This document shows, in pieces, positions 18,501-34,000 of a stretch of DNA of 64,000 nt. The notes below the pieces were generated by a model that saw nothing but the letters and a program-made list of their open reading frames with translations, searched no databases and was not told the DNA's origin. Where the stretch lies: NCBI GenBank assembly GCA_023055355.1, contig JALJCS010000034.1, positions 634,001 through 698,000 of the forward strand. The letters are read 5' to 3'. Both the position numbers and the translations under genes were made by a program. Position 1 is the first letter of the stretch; each line of letters opens with the position of its first letter. The DNA comes from Agelaius tricolor. Lineage: Eukaryota > Chordata > Aves > Passeriformes > Icteridae.

Positions 18501-21500
18501 AACAACTGCATGAAACCAAGACTTTATGCTTAATACTCTCCAATCCATAGAAGCCATTTATTTGCATATCCTTGGGCTGCTGAAGCTCTAACTTGCATTT
18601 CCATTGGCAGAGGGGCCTGATTGCTGCCTTCCCCTGACCCAGATCAGCAGCGTGGACTCTCACTGTCTGGGTGGCTCCTGCTTAGCTGATTAAAGCCCTT
18701 GGCTTTCCTCTCTCTAACTCTGCCCTTCCTGAACCCAGCCTGTGGGACTGAGCAGCCCCACACCCTCTGCAGTTTGCATTCCTGACATCTGCCTCTCCAT
18801 CAGGATGCTTTGCAAACAATTCCGATCAACTGTTGTCTGTGTCTGCCTCAAAGAGCAGCTCTCCGGGTTTTTACTCCTGTTTCTAGAACATTCTCTTTCT
18901 AATGCCATGACAGCTGTGTACAAATACAGAGAAACACCTTGAAGCATTAATAAACAAAAGCTGTCACATTTCCTGCGGCCATTTGAGGGTGAAATTGCAT
19001 GTGTGAATATATTGCAGTTATGTAATACACCGATATGCATATGTTCCAAAGTAAATACATTAAAAGGAGATTATGCAGCACGTATTTGTTGCCCATTTTA
19101 AATTATTACTGGAAGCCAAAGAAAGATTTATTTGATAGCTTCACAGGTCTATCTTCATAATTTACAATGGAGCAACTCCTTTGCTTTCAATTTAAGTGGA
19201 TTTTTGTCCCCAACAGATTCATCAGCCTGGTCACCAGGCTGATACAGAACAGAGGAGCACAGATGGTGCAGGAACTGATTTTTAATTACATTACTGGACT
19301 TCTGATGTGGCTATAACTGATATTCCCAAGTCCTTTCAGACTGTGGGCTAACAGCATCCATCCCATGTCCTGCTATTCACCACTTCCTTATGGCATTTGC
19401 AGCCACTACTTCCACACAAGTCAGAGCAAAACACTTCTACTTTGGTGTCATGTGCCTGCTGCAAGGGCAACAATGCAGCCACCAGTTTGTATTTCCTATT
19501 TCCCAGGTTAGGATTCCCCACAAGTTTAAAAATTGTAATAAGAGGCAAAGACTCTCCAAGCCTGCTGTACACAAGAGTGGTTAAGAACCCAACGCCTCCA
19601 ACTTCAACGTGCTTCAAACTTCAGAGTATTGACTTTTTTAGATAATAAAGGATTCTTTAGAATATTATGGATTAAAACTATAACTGCAGGCCTGCACATT
19701 GTTCTCAAGTTTGGTGGTATGAACAAGTTGACGGTCTTTGTATCCATCCCTGTGCTTGTCATGATGCAGTTTCTCGACTATCTCCACGAGGGATTTTTCT
19801 TCAACCTGAGTAAACTATTTTAGAAAGTTCCTGACAGGGAGAATGGCTGCCTTCCATACAAACCAAAAGGGTTCAGTTTTCAAGTGATTAGAACTTTCTC
19901 AGTCTTCAGACCCAAATATGTGTGGCCTCTCTGTAATACAGGAGCCCTTAGGAAAGACTCGCTCTGAAGGTGCATAAAAAACCTTCATTCCATAGCACAG
20001 CAAAATTCCACCTGAGTAAAATGTCACTCACTGTACAACGAAAGGAAAATATTTCAGTGGTTGTGCCAGGGACAAGGTGAGGATGCACAGTATCAGGAAG
20101 GATTCTACACTTTCAGATGCTGAGTAACTAGAGATAGAAACTCATCATGGAACAAGCTGCTACAAACTGAAAATGTGCTTGGCTGAGGTAGGGTTCAGTC
20201 CTTCCTCCTCCTTCCTGGGTCCACTCCTCCCCAGTCTGTACAAAGAGAGCAAGTGTCTCATACAGAACAGGGGCATAGGAGCTTTCTTACTCTGTCAAAA
20301 TTAACCAGAAAATATGGAATAAACACACTTGCTCTGCAACCCCATTCTGAGATAATCTGTTCTCAGAGGTACTTGCTTCCTAAATTTGACTTTTATTTCT
20401 TGGGTCTAAAGAACATTACCACAAGTCAACTTCCCGCTGAACAGTCTGACAGAGAGGAAGAAGCAGCAGTGGTTGCTCTCTGCCACCACATTTTGCATCC
20501 TGACATATAATCTTATTAACACAGGCTAAAGGATCCTTGGGGAAGGCTGAGAGAGATCTCCCTTTGTGCATCCCGGCAGGATTCTGCACTGGTCAGTACC
20601 TCTGCCCGGTGTTCTTGGGTTAGTGGATCCAAGTGACTTCATACCACTGAGGGTGGGCCCTCATTTGTACTCAGTGAATGTAAGGACATGACCAGCAGGT
20701 TAGAAACACACATTTCCAAACAGATTGCCCCACAGGCTTGTGTGAGTAGCTTTATCTCAGGAGCATTATCAGACTATATGGCTGGAGATATCCAATGGTA
20801 TCTGTGTTATGAACACACTCCTACATGCCTTGAAGAGAGTTCCTAGCAACAGAATATTTTGCATGCCATGTGCAATGGTGACCAAAAAGAAACTTGTCAA
20901 TGTCATCAAAGCTAAGGGACCCTATCAGCATTTTCAGGAAGCCTTATTAAGATGAAATTCTGTACTTCAGCTCATTGTCAAGTTATTTGACATTTCAGTG
21001 TCACATCTAACACTCCTGATCAAGAACATGACGCACTGGACACAGATTTCAGTGAGTGGAAAGACGGGTTTCTGTGCATGAGTTTTCTGCTGGAGAAAAC
21101 TTGCACTAGAAGAAACTCTGCTGTTAACCTGTCTTTGGATTTAGGTGTCTTTTCTCTGCTTTTGATGAAATCTATGATCATTTTTGTAAGATAAAATAGA
21201 GAGGCTGGAAGAATAGCTCATCTGAATGCAAATGAGCTCTATCTCAAGGGTTATCTTTTTATTACTCTCCCAGAAAGCAGGACAGTCTGGTTCGAGCCAG
21301 GGGCTAAATCAGAAATCACTTGACAATCCACTGGTACCATGGCATTTTAGAATATATTCCTTAAGCTCCAGTGACTAAGGGTGACCCATAAAATTGCACA
21401 AGTCCATCAGTTTAGCATCTGTTTTTTACATAAAGACATATGAAAATTTAAGTGTACTTTGTCACCTGGGACCAACTTTTTTCTTGAACATCTACAACAC

Positions 21501-24500
21501 ACTACAGTCACAGGCCAGAAATACAACTGCAAGGGAATAGAAATGAAAAAGACTTTTTGCTTAGTGGATCTGGGGTTTTTTGGCTTGCTTTAACAATTTG
21601 AGCTCTGCCATGGTGCCAGTGATGCACTGTGAATAGCTGGGTTTCCCAAGAGTCCTATGATGTTTATTTAGGTTCCCTGAGGAGATGTAAGTGAAGAGCT
21701 AAATCAATCTGTCACACACCATAGAGCTGGGGGTGCACATGAGCACACACCACACACTGAAGCCTTCCCAAAGCAGCAGCTCCCTGCCCCACCTCCAGAC
21801 CCTAAAGGAGCACCCACACAGGACACCAGAAAGAGCTGATGGTGGCAGGTCCTGTCTCTCTGAAGCCCACACCAAGCTGTTCATAATTGCACCTAAAATG
21901 CATTCTGCATCTCCTGTGAACTGACAGCTGCTCACCTCTGGAGTTTTGCTGCTACCTAACAGTGCCCAGCAACAATTGTACTGCAAAACGTACTGATAGT
22001 TAGCTTCAAAACAATGGATGGGCTGCTGCTTTTCAAAGCCTGTCCCATTTTTAATGAAAAATAGAAAAGTAACCACTCTTCACATGTATCATTAACCTTG
22101 TCTATGTTTTCAGCTTCTCTCATTTCACTTTGAGGATAACAAAACCTATTGGAATGGGATTTCAAGGCAGGTGGTAAGCAAGGTATGGGAAGGTGTGTGT
22201 TGTTTGAGAATCCTAAGTATCAGCAGACAACTTGCTGAAGCTGAATTATATTTTTCCAAGCAAAATAACCACGTAGTGTCTTCATCTTCCCTGGTGTTTC
22301 CAGCAAGAACACCATTAGCTTTCTAAGTGCACAGTTACTGGCTATTTGAATATATACATTTAGCCAACTACGTAATATTCAGGACACTCTGCTGAAGCAG
22401 TATTTTATTTTCTAAGTTACTTTAACAATATACTTGATTTAGGAAAGAAAAGTGTTTGAAATGAAAATTTTGCCCTCCTTTATCCTTATTAAACAGCATT
22501 GCTTTTTCCAGCGTATGGGAAATGGTTCAACTGAATGTGGCACAGATTTGTTGTTACTGCTGAATATATCTTCTGCCATTAGCATCTGCTGTTTAGGAAA
22601 ACAACAGTCATTTTTCCTTCTTGACCCTTGAGTGCTTAGGTTACCCTTCATCTCTTCTGTTACTCCTCAGTCTCAGAACAGAGCAAGTCTGGTCCTGTTA
22701 CATCTAATCCAACTCTAAGTGCCATTTTTTTCCAAATCATTTTCAGCACAAGCCTCCCAAAATGCAGTTTTTGACAGGGCATGGATGTTGGACCATAATT
22801 ACATGTAGACCAGTGGAAGCGCTTCACTAAAGGGGAAGATTAAAGGGGACTAAGTAGCCAATAGGTTAGCAAAAGGTGAGCACTAAAGGATCAATGGATC
22901 AATTTAAATGCCAGGTGTCCAGAGCAGCTCTCAAGGATGATCATGGATTTCAGTACCACTGCAGAGACAGATTTTAATTGTGCACTAGAGCAGTGCTGTT
23001 TGAGCCATTATGTGACTGAATTATTACTATTTCTGTACCAACTTGGATGTAAAACTTGACTATGGGCTGAATTGTGTCCCTTAAGGGAATTCAGGAGGAA
23101 ATTAGTTTACCCAGTCAACTAAATTAAAAGTATTTTGCATTCCTGGCATCCCCATTTGCCAACCGTACACAAATCCTGTGCCAAGCTGGTTGTACAAAAC
23201 CCATGTGCTGGTACAGCCTGTGCTATCTTCCAGACAAGGAGAGAAGCAGAAGGAAGCTTCCGTGTGTGTCCTAAGAGGTCCAGATCCATGCGTTCAGCAA
23301 GAGAGAGCAGAGAACAAATGAAGCAATGAAATAAAAAGGAAAAGAGAGAGGTAGGCTGACATAAACACTTTTGCATAACCTGAGTTATGCCTGGTAATGC
23401 CTCTACAAACCCATATGCAGACCCAGGAATCCTATGAACTAATCATAACTTCTCCCTGCCCCTCCCAAGTCAATTAGTAGATCTAAACCTCAGAACAAAT
23501 AAGACAGAAATCTCTCAAGGTTTAATGGCTTCATCTGTCATAGAGTGACTGTACCCCTGGTACACCAAGTTCCTGAATCAATATTTGCTTCTTGTATTTC
23601 TGTTTAAAATTAGAATGCAAGCACCATATCCCTAATGCAATGTTTCTGATATCTAAGAGCTAAGACTCTTCCCAATTAAAATGCAGCAAGCAGATTGGTT
23701 TTAACACCCAGTGGCATTCTTTTTATGGACTCTTATTCCTTCACAGACCATATAGCTATAAATAATCCATGCACAGAGCAATTAGGCCTCTTGCTTGTTT
23801 TATGGGTTACAGACTCCATGCCTGTCCAAGTGTCATCAAATATTCTAAAGCACTACAATGCAACAAAACACATTTAAATCTCTACATTAAGAGTAATTGA
23901 ATAATTTTGATATTTAATCACTCTTCTTCTGTCATATGGTTACAGCCTTTTGAGTGAATCACACAATTACTGAGTCCAGACTAATGGATGACTCCTACAC
24001 CAAGTCATTTGAGAAAAGGGCATCTTTAGCACCTGCACATGATAAATGTGGTGATGAAATAGGACGCTGACCAATTTGAGGACCTGCAATTTCCACAGAA
24101 ACAAATCGCAACTGGAACAACAGAAAGTGGCTTCCACACTTGTTATGGTAGAGAAGCAAGAGTTTTGACTAATTCTGAAAGAGCCATCTTGTGTGCTGAT
24201 AGAATCCTGTGAATGACAAGGGGAGTGAAAGCAGAGAGAAAACTCTGCTTCAATGGCCTCACACCAAGACTCACATGATTCTTTTGTTCTGTGCAGAACT
24301 TAAAATTAAACCGAGGCAGAGGGGAAGCTACAGAAGAGAGATGCACGCTTGGCTTGGCCTTTATTATTTAAAGCTACAATTCCTACTGTGCTTCCTCCGC
24401 TCCTGCAGAAATGCTCTTTATAAGCTTTGTACTTTAAACATGCAGTAGGTTACACAGAATCGTACACTGTAGAGCTGCCTTAGGAGACTTTGCAGCAACA

Positions 24501-25000
24501 ACTGAAATCTTCGCCCTCCTCTATGCAGAAAAGATTCAATTTAGCCCTGGGGAATTGTATTCAAGGACAGAAATAGAGAGAGAAGATCTTGCTTAATTAT
24601 CCAAAATAAATTTAGACTGTGAAAAACTGGGAAAAATATTCATCTATTTGATTTGGACACCCTCTCTTTTAAGACAAACTAATTATGCAGCAGAAGCATT
24701 CAGCATAAAAACACAAGTCTGAAATTTGAGTCTTAAATGTAGCACAGGGAAATGAAACTGATAGAAGGAGATGGACAGAGGCTAATTAGACTATGTCTCA
24801 AAGAGCATTACCATTTGACAAAAAGTACATAAGATAAAGCACTGTGGGCTTCAGGAGATTATTAATAGTTTGCAAGATTCAGTATCCCATCACCTTTGAG
24901 ATCGGTTTTTTTTTCCCACCCAATTTAGTCTCAACTACAAAAACGCAAAACAGCAAATGCAGTGTTGATCATAATGAGGTCACAAGCTAATTGTGTTCTT
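15531..25000. other. AT-rich DNA without supported genes, part 1
   Basis: Intron-like or intergenic. Octamer motifs (ATTTGCAT at 18560-18567, ATGCAAAT at 21226-21233) and a GGTTCGAGCC B-box-like sequence at 21289-21298 stand out, but no complete tRNA folds around the latter. Open frames stay under 130 codons and lack family features. Confidence 0.6.
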
Positions 25001-25986
25001 ATCTGAAATTTTAGAGTGACAGCCCTAGGAATAGAATGCCTTAAACACCAGTTCAACAAGCTAGAACTGTCAACAGGAAAACTGTGACCACATACTTTTC
25101 TTTCTTGGTTTTTCATAAAAGGGGAGCATAAATCTTTGTTCTGTGGGTCTCCATCCCACTGAAGGTATGAATGCTCTGGGAGGAATTCACTTCAGTGGGC
25201 CTGAGCAGATTCCATTACTGCAATGATTTTTCCCCAAGGAAAAACAGAATAGATGATGTTTCACTCCAGCAGTTTCTCCTTGAGTCACGTGGCTGAGGAG
25301 TATTCCTGCTCTCTGTGGGCAAGGCTCTGACACCAGACCCACAAGGAGAGACCTGAGACCTCACTACCAATTCCCAGAGGAATTAATGTAACAGCAAAGC
25401 CTTTAGAAATCACACAGCAATTTTATGCAAAACTAGAAGATGGAAAATCATTCGTTTCTCCATCAAAAGGAAACAGTATTTTGACTATTGGGGAGTAGAT
25501 TAAAAAGATGAGTTCTGCATTCCCTGACCCCATATTTTGCCTTTTAACCAACGTTAACAGGCAGGAGGATGTTACTGACATTACACATGAGAACAGGGAG
25601 TCAGGTGGGAGTGGATGTAAATTACAGACCTATTCAATAAATCTGCAGTGCTCTGCTGGCCCTGTGAGCCAGGGCTTCTCAGTTACCTGAGAGCTTTACA
25701 TCCCAGAAAATTAATACAAGTGTCGTCTACATTTTCAAGCCCACTGGTTCTGTTGTTCACAACACAACATTTGCTATTATTTGTTAATACTCACACTCTG
25801 GGCTTACCACACAATTACAATCATCTAGCAAGAGTCCCATGTGCAGCTGGATACAATACACAGATGCATTGATGTTAATTATTCAGAAGTAAATAAAGCA
25901 AAGGGAGTAGGGTCTTATGAAAGCTCGTGTTTTACATACTAAAACTGTGGCAGGGTGCCACTGGCAATATCCACCAAAGTAGGCAC

Positions 25987-26006
25987 CTGTAGTTCTAGAA
26001 CTACAG
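25987..26006. repeat. 20-bp perfect palindrome with TTCTAGAA core
   Basis: ctgtagttct is followed directly by its reverse complement. The core TTCTAGAA resembles paired heat-shock-element half sites or a STAT-like site. Confidence 0.9.
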
Positions 26007-29000
26007 CCCTACACCTGTGAGACCTCTCAAGTGTGTGGATCTGATGTTTCTATGCAAGTATTAACCATTGACAAAAACCCATTTGACAGAACATTCATAG
26101 CAAGAGATTCTATATAATAGTAATGTTCATTTGCAGAGATGCTTGAAACATTTAGGCACTTAATGAAATAACTGAAACACACCAAGTCATTCAAGCCATT
26201 TTGAAAAGTGACTCAAAAGTTGCAGTTCCTACATAAAAGGACTGCTTTCAGAATATGACTAACATAAATATCATTTGGCCTCCTTGTTCCAACAATCTGC
26301 AGTAGCACACCAGGGAATCAGACTCACACGTGGCTTGTCATAACCCTGAAAACAGAAACCAAATACTGGCACTGGAACTACTGGTGTTTTGTTGGTCATG
26401 GATAGTGTTGACAATAACTTAAAGCACAAATGGCTGCTAGGAAGAAGAATGGAAGGCAAGGATGGTGAAACACAGGGGTGTTTCCTGTGGGAAGTCCAAG
26501 AGCTGTTACTCCAGCAGCAACCTCAAGTTAATCAAGTTCTACAAGCAGTGGTTTGTCTGCAAGATGGAATGAATTCATGTCCAATGAGGCAAAACTTCCC
26601 GAGGAGTTCTCAATAAAACAATGAGGATTTTGTGCACAAATAAGTGACAGAACATACTACTTTTTAAGCTAAATATTGAAATAGGACCTATTTTCAGAGT
26701 GCTTTTTCAACATTGAAGATTTGTTTGGAAAACAGAAAAATCCCTACTGATTTGCGTGTGGTATTTGCAGTAAGTGGATAAAGTGGAAGCAACATCAAGT
26801 ACGGATTTGCAACTGGTGCTATTAAGAAAAGGCAGTTAGGCCTATGAATTTTGTTTCAACCCTTCCCTAAGGTTATTTTTGCAGGGTTAGTTAGATCTCT
26901 AATGCCTGCAATATTAGTGGGAGGGAGAGGGGGAAGTTGCAATGTTCGTGAATGATTAGAATTCTTTTTTAAAATGTCGCCATCTGCATTAATAAAATGT
27001 CCCTGCTTTTGTTGTGCTTAGAAACCCTGAAAATGGCAATCATGTGGGCATATTTCATGGCTCTGCAAGGTATAAAATAGTTTGCAAAATGCTGAACCTC
27101 AATCAGTGCCATCCATCAGAGGATCCAAACATGCATTAGCTCTTCAAACTAATTGGTGTTGGGCACCTTGCTTCAAAATTTCACAGCAACAGTTTCTATA
27201 TGAGGTCTGCCTGTGACAAAGTTTGCAGAATCACATTCCTTGTTTTGCATAATTCAATTAAAGTCCTATAGAGAATCAGCTATGAATGATCTCACATTAA
27301 TAATCACATTCAGCTTTACCTTTGAGACCAGTCGCACTGGAATTTAAAATTAAGCTGTAAGTATTTGTTTGGTACAAAAAAGTTCTGCATTACCTTAGGG
27401 ATGTTTGCCACTGAAATGTGTCTTTGCTCCTTAACTGCTTAAATTGACTTCACTCAGGCTCTGCTTTTATCCTTGGATTTACTATGTTTAATGGTTACAG
27501 GGCTATTAAGTTGTGAAATAGCTGTGATCTCAATTTTCCTTTTTTGATCTCATCCATGGAGATGACAAAAGCCAGGTCAGCCCTACTAAAAGAACGTTGG
27601 TCCTGCTGAGATCCTGAATCCAGGCTCTCCTGCTCCACCTTCTGGTACAAAAGTACCTCATGAAACAGTACTCCCACAGCTCCTTTTCCAGCCACGGGGT
27701 CTTGAATACACAACAGGACTGTAGCAAAAACGAGGTTATTATTCCTAGTGTATGACAAGATCTGGGTTGGTAGTTACTTGGTTGCAAGACAGTTTTCTCT
27801 CCCCAATTCTCACAGATTTCCCCCATTTCTTCTAACCCCCAACATATAAAGTAATTAGTCTCAAAGAGGCTTCAGTCTACAGGGACTAGATACAAATAAT
27901 TTTGGATTTCTATTAAAGCTTGAAACTGACTCAAAATAAATCCTAAAATCTTCTGAGATTCACTTACTACAGATGGACAGAGTCATAACAAATCATTCCC
28001 ATCTGCACCAGAATAATAGAACCAACTCAAAACCTAATCCTTGACTTCTTAGAATTTAAAATTTGAAGGAATTTCCATGGGTTGAGCCACATAACTCGCA
28101 TTACAATGAACAGATTAAGAACAAAACTCTAGAAACCTTATTCTCACTTCCTCTGCTAAGCTGTATATGGAAGTGCTGAATGTTCTAAACTACCCCAGTG
28201 CTAAAACAATTCAGTGTTAAGCAAAAATAGAACTGAAACACAGGAAAAGGCAAATCACTTGGCTGAATCTCGTTCAAACCCACCTTGTTAAAGCAGTGTG
28301 TTACTGATGCTCTCTTTAAGATTAGAAAGCGCTTTAAGCTGCTGCTGTTCACACTAATACAGCTTCCAGAACTTGAGCTCAAAAAACCACAAAGGAGATT
28401 GCCCTCAGTGCACAAACAGCTCCACTGTGTGTGCCTTTCTGACCTAAAATCAAAGGAAACATTCATTCCCAGCTTTTTGAGGACCTGTACAATTTGAGTC
28501 CTTAAAAATGGCAATCTTGGAGGTTTAACTTGGGAATTTAGACTTCTGTTAGCCATTTTAATAATTTGTGAGATTTAAAAGTATTTCTAATATGCACCAG
28601 TACTGCAATATTTCACTACTGCTGCAGCTTAATTTTCTTCTGCTATTTAAGATCATTCATAAGAGGCACCAGCACCACAATATTCCAGTGTTACTGCTAC
28701 TGCCAATTTAGCTTTAGCAAACTGGTCCTGCTGCCAGAGCGCTGAACTGTGCTGAATTTCACCATTCGGCTGAGAGCATTCCAAGATGCCCAGGAAGAGA
28801 CATGTGAAGCCAAGTTCACCCCACAGTTTCAACTCTTGTGTTCCTGCCCAAACCATTGTCACATGAGCTACAGGAGCAGCTGCTGGACTGCAAGAGAAAA
28901 TCCAAGTGGCTCTCTTACCTGCTTTGCTACAAGGATTTGTGCTTTGAGGTTTCTGAGTGAAGAACATCACTGAAGATCACAAAGAACAGCCATTTCTAGA

Positions 29001-31045
29001 TTTGTCCAGGTAGATGTCTACATGTTCTTAATGCAAGGGCATTTCTCTGTAACAGAGTTCAGAGTCCTGTAATTTTAAAACAGTATTTGAAGGGGGGAAA
29101 AGAGAGGAGAGTTTGGAATATTTTCTATTTGAATAAAGCACCTATTATTTTTGAATTGCAAAAAAAATATCAATTTTTAGTTATGGCTTCTTACTGTGTT
29201 GCAATGGAAAAAGCTAACTCAGTAAACCACTTGCAATCAAAAAATCTAACAGGGAAAAATGATGGAGAGTAACAAAAGCACATTAAACAGTGGGTCAAAG
29301 CTTCAATAGAACTTAAAGGAAAACAACTTTGAAAAATTGTCTTCTAACATGAAGTGTACAGTCGCACTACATGTGAAGCTTTAAGGTCCTAGGAAGTTGC
29401 GTGGCTCCCTGCCTTTCTCTAGTTTACCGCACAGTGACTTATTTACATAAAACACAATTTCTTCCACAGGAAAGCCTTGCATGGTACTTAAAAGCCTGAA
29501 TAAATCAGGGACTTCAGCTTGAACCTATGAAAAACCATCCAAAAAATCCTTTCAACATCTGGATTCTATTACCTTATCATTCCAGCTGTCCAGCTGAATT
29601 ATTCAGATATCCACAGCACAAGTGCTAGACAATGTCTCTCTATGAAGATGTGATGCTTTTTCAAAAAAAAAAAAAATCAAACCCCCAATTTTGCACGGAT
29701 TAACTTTCCATACAAATGATGATGCACTACACCCAAATCCTTGCTATAGGAGGATGCCCACTTCAGTCTGGAAGTCTTCATGTGGCACCCTGCAGCAATC
29801 AGCTGATTTCCTGTCAAGGGCTGCAAAGCCTTCCAAGAGCTGGTTCTGGTGCAAGAACCTCCCCAGTGTAAATCACTTGTGGGCTTATCCAGGTCAGGGA
29901 TCTCAGTCCCCTCTCCTGTGAGGTCCAGTGTCCAGCCACTTGTACTGCTGGAAGAAGAACAGAAGAAACATCTGCCTACAGTGAGGACTGTTCTGATGGG
30001 CAAAGTCCGAATTCTCTTCTTCAGAGAAAAAGTGACGAGTTCCTGTCTGCTCAAAATTTCTTCCTTGACTACTGAAAGCATTGGAAGAGTATGGGTATGT
30101 TTAAAACCAGAATTGTCCTAAATTAAAATTAAAAGTAATTGGATTCCATCACCATTTTTCGTTGCCCAATCCTGAACTGGAGGCCAAGAGCAGCATAGGC
30201 AGCAGCCAAGGTCTCACTGCTGCAGAGAGCTCACCTGCACAAGCTCCACTGGAGCACCTGCTGGGGAGCAGAGCTGGTTCTTCATTTCCATGTCAAACCA
30301 CAACAGCCACACTCCTGCTGCTATTCAGAGAACAGGGATAAACTCTGGGATTTGTTAGGTTTTAAATAGTTTCCAGTTTCAGGCCTAATAGAAGGAAAAG
30401 TGGAAAATACCACAGGTAATAGGACTTAAAACCAGAAATACGGAAGACCACAATGTTATACTCATGTTACCTGCTGCATTTTTCAGCGGAGCAAAGTCTT
30501 TACAAACATACAAACACGTATCTTTTTCCCCCAATGAAAAAAAGAAAACCTTATAACCTGTAAGAAAAGCTATAAAACCAAAGCAAACCTGATTCCTGTA
30601 AACAGCAAATGTGCTTTAAAAATTCAGTTTGGGGAGCATAAATATTTAATTGCCTTGAGCATGTCTCAGAAGCTCGGGTTTACTCCAAAGAGTGTCAAGA
30701 GCAAACAAAACTGCAAAACAATCTCTTTTAGCAAGAAATACCTCATGAAAAAATAGTATTTTCTTATCATCTTTCACTGTTTCACTTGATGTCTGAATCT
30801 TATAACTTCAATTCTTATAACAGCATCAGTGGGGAGAGAGACAATGAACACTCCTGTTATTTGACTGACTGCAAGGTTTTGACATGTACAATATTAATAA
30901 AAATAATTTATTCTCACAGGGTTTTCTTAGAATAACAAGCTGGCAGCTTGGTGTATGTTTATGAAACAAAAAGAAACATTTCAAGCAGTAGAAGCAGATA
31001 TATACTTTCTTAAAGCAAGGTATATATGTACTGCCAAGTATCAGA

Positions 31046-31080
31046 TATACATATATATACACACACACACATATAGATAT
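31046..31080. repeat. AT/CA microsatellite
   Basis: Alternating purine/pyrimidine run (TA then CA then TA), potentially Z-DNA-forming. Confidence 0.85.
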
Positions 31081-34000
31081 GCAATTTCCCAATGCCTTGC
31101 TCTAAGTATCAGACAACTGGCTACAAAACTCAGATTTATTTATTCGGCTATTTATTGGCTGTTAAGTGAACCCTGTTTGCTAATTAATTCCCTGGGGACT
31201 ATTGGTTATTAACTATTCATTGCCCAATCTTTAATATATCAACTTTAGCAAGAACAATTTTAATCTAAAATTAAAAACAATTTCTAGGACACTTATTTTA
31301 ACTAAGTGCACCACTAAATACTAAGACCTTATCTACAGTTAAATGACTAGCATTTAACTTATATCATCATAGTCAGAGTAGTACACATGTACTGCAGTTA
31401 CAAGTGTTTGACTTCAAGAGTTTGTCTAATTGTAATATCCAAGCACTAATTGCTAAATAACACAAAATAATTTGTCCCATTAAGTCTTTAAGAAGACATG
31501 CAGTGGGCATAACTAAGAGCTGAAATTCATGGCACATGTTAGCTTGGAAGGGTAGAAATTTGCTGCTGACAAGCAGGAAGACGCACAAAATGTTCCTATA
31601 CTTAACACATGTTGCTGGTACAAACATCATTTTTCATAAACGTATTTCAGATAAAAAATGACAAATGTGACATGTTTTGCTACACAGAACTTATTCAAGT
31701 GACCCTTGTTCTGCCTGACAACACAGGCCAGAAACTGTCCTACCCCTCTGAAATATTATTCTGTTTCTACTTAGAGTTTGATCAAAATGCAGGATAAAAA
31801 CAAGTCTTCCATTGCATTTCCACTTGTGTGGCTCTAAATAACTGTTGCTATTATTATTAGTAGCAATTATTTTGATTTGTTTTAAATTACCACCATCTAA
31901 TTTGGTAAGTTCCTGGAAAAAGCCAACTAACTTGAAGATTTCAAATCCCTCATTTTAAAATATGATATTCCTGATAGTTCAGCTCTGTGTGTGCAGCCCC
32001 TCAGGGTTAATTCCCGTGGATATTTTCTGAGTTCAGAAGAAATTTGTAAACTGTTTTTTGTTGGGTTGAATTAGACCCATAGGAGAACCATGCTCACCCC
32101 TCAACATCTACACCCACCTTCTCAGCAATGATAATTGGATTTTCCTGTACAGGTTATTTTCCTTCTAGCAGCAGCAAACCTGTTGGAATGGTGAATCCTT
32201 GGTGCTGCTCCCCAGGCACCACTAATCATGGTAATCTCATCTGCTCCAATTACCCCGTGCTGCAGTTCCACAGACAGTTAACCCTTGCATTGCCATGGGC
32301 TGTGCAAATCAAATCCCAGTCCATTACCCTCATCTCCTGCAGTGTCTGCACATGGCTCCAGCAGCCTGAACTGCTCATAATGATTCTTCTTTTCCATGAT
32401 CACTCCTCAGATTTGAATCATGTCTGAGTGAAATTCTGAGCAAAACAGACACCCCCAAATCCCTCCATCACCTCAACACATCCCAGTGCCATTTCCAGGC
32501 CAGCTCCAGAGGTGTGCCAGGGAAGCAGCCCCATTTCCTGATATGCAAGGACAGGCTGGGATGTGAGGTTGTTTTCCTAGAATTGACCACGAGGCAGACT
32601 GCTAAACTTCCTGACAATCAGTCTGACTTGCTCAGGATGTAGCTGACTAAAAACTCACTGCCCTGTGTCTACCACTCACAGCTTTATCCAAGACAGTATG
32701 AAATAAGAGAAACGTGGATTACTTCCAGGTCCAAGTTGGTACAATGTCTCTGTGGTCTCTCAGACCCCTGGTTTGGAGAAGGATCTAAACTGTATTTGCT
32801 TACACAAATACCTGAACTGAAAAACAATAGGTAATAAAATCCCCTCCAAGAGTCCAAGTTTTGTCCTCTGATGAATTTTCCTGACAATGGGCCAAGCCAG
32901 CAGGGTTATTAGAGAGAGAATTTCCCAGAAAAGAGATAGAGAGAAAACAGAGGGCAGAACAAGACACCAAAGGAAGGCAGGCTCTGGAAAAGGATATAAA
33001 TGACACGTTTCATGACAAAGTGAACTGAATATTGAGCATCCTTAGCGGCCAAGAGACATCCTGATGAGCTGAATTACATGTGGCCATAGAGCATCCAAGC
33101 CAAGGGATAGGATGTAGGAATCTCCTTGAGTATCTGTGGGATCCTCAGGCATTGATTTATCACACAAGTAGACATAAAAATGACAGTAGCTACACACAGC
33201 TTGAGATTTGATGGCAGATACGTGAACCCAGAGACACATTTGAGACTGTGGACTGCTTACAAATAGCTCACAAAAAATAACTCTAAAATTACCTTCCACA
33301 AATTCTATGGCAAAAACCCTTGAAGTCATGTTCTTCTGTATGTTGCACAGAAATTAATTATTTTTAACTAGTCATTCAAAAAAGTGAATTTCTTTAATGT
33401 TAAAAGCTTATTTTGCAGGTTAAAATCTGCTCCGTGGTTAAATTAGCAAGGCTCACGGAATCAGGTTTTTTAAACTGAGTTTAAAGCCTATCAGATTTTA
33501 TTTACAGCTAAAAATCATATAGCCACAGACCAAGTTCATTTGAACTCTTGAAGAATTACTCATGTAATTTCTTGCACTACACTGCATTGACAACATTTTC
33601 AGTACAAGATACAGAGTTACAAAATGAACATCCACCAAGCCCTACATTCAGCAGCAACAGGGAATTCAGGAAGCAGGGGCTGTCAGAGCACATGGAGGAG
33701 CCCCTTGCATTACAGCTTAGAGAGGCTGGGATGCACGGTTCCTAAGGCATATCTAGAAATGGATGAGAAAAAAATACAAATTACATTTTAACAACCATTT
33801 CTGTGCTGCACTTTGATAGGCCAATGCAATGCTTAGCTCTGCCATGCTTTGAGTGACTTCAAAGTCATCATTAGTTGACAGTAAATAACCAGAACACTGC
33901 TTAAAACACAAAATAGTTATCAACATATTCCAAATGTTTTTAATGGAACAGGTTATTTGAAGACCATAGGATAATGGCTGAGTCCCTGGATGATTTTTCC

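Noticed and set aside
21289..21298. tRNA-like B box GGTTCGAGCC
   Set aside because: No acceptor stem, anticodon arm or proper A box at the right distance. At most a relic of a tRNA-derived element.
28593..28715. Two similar caccag...caatatt...actgct segments about 75 bp apart
   Set aside because: Similarity is short and patchy. Cannot be separated from chance in this composition.
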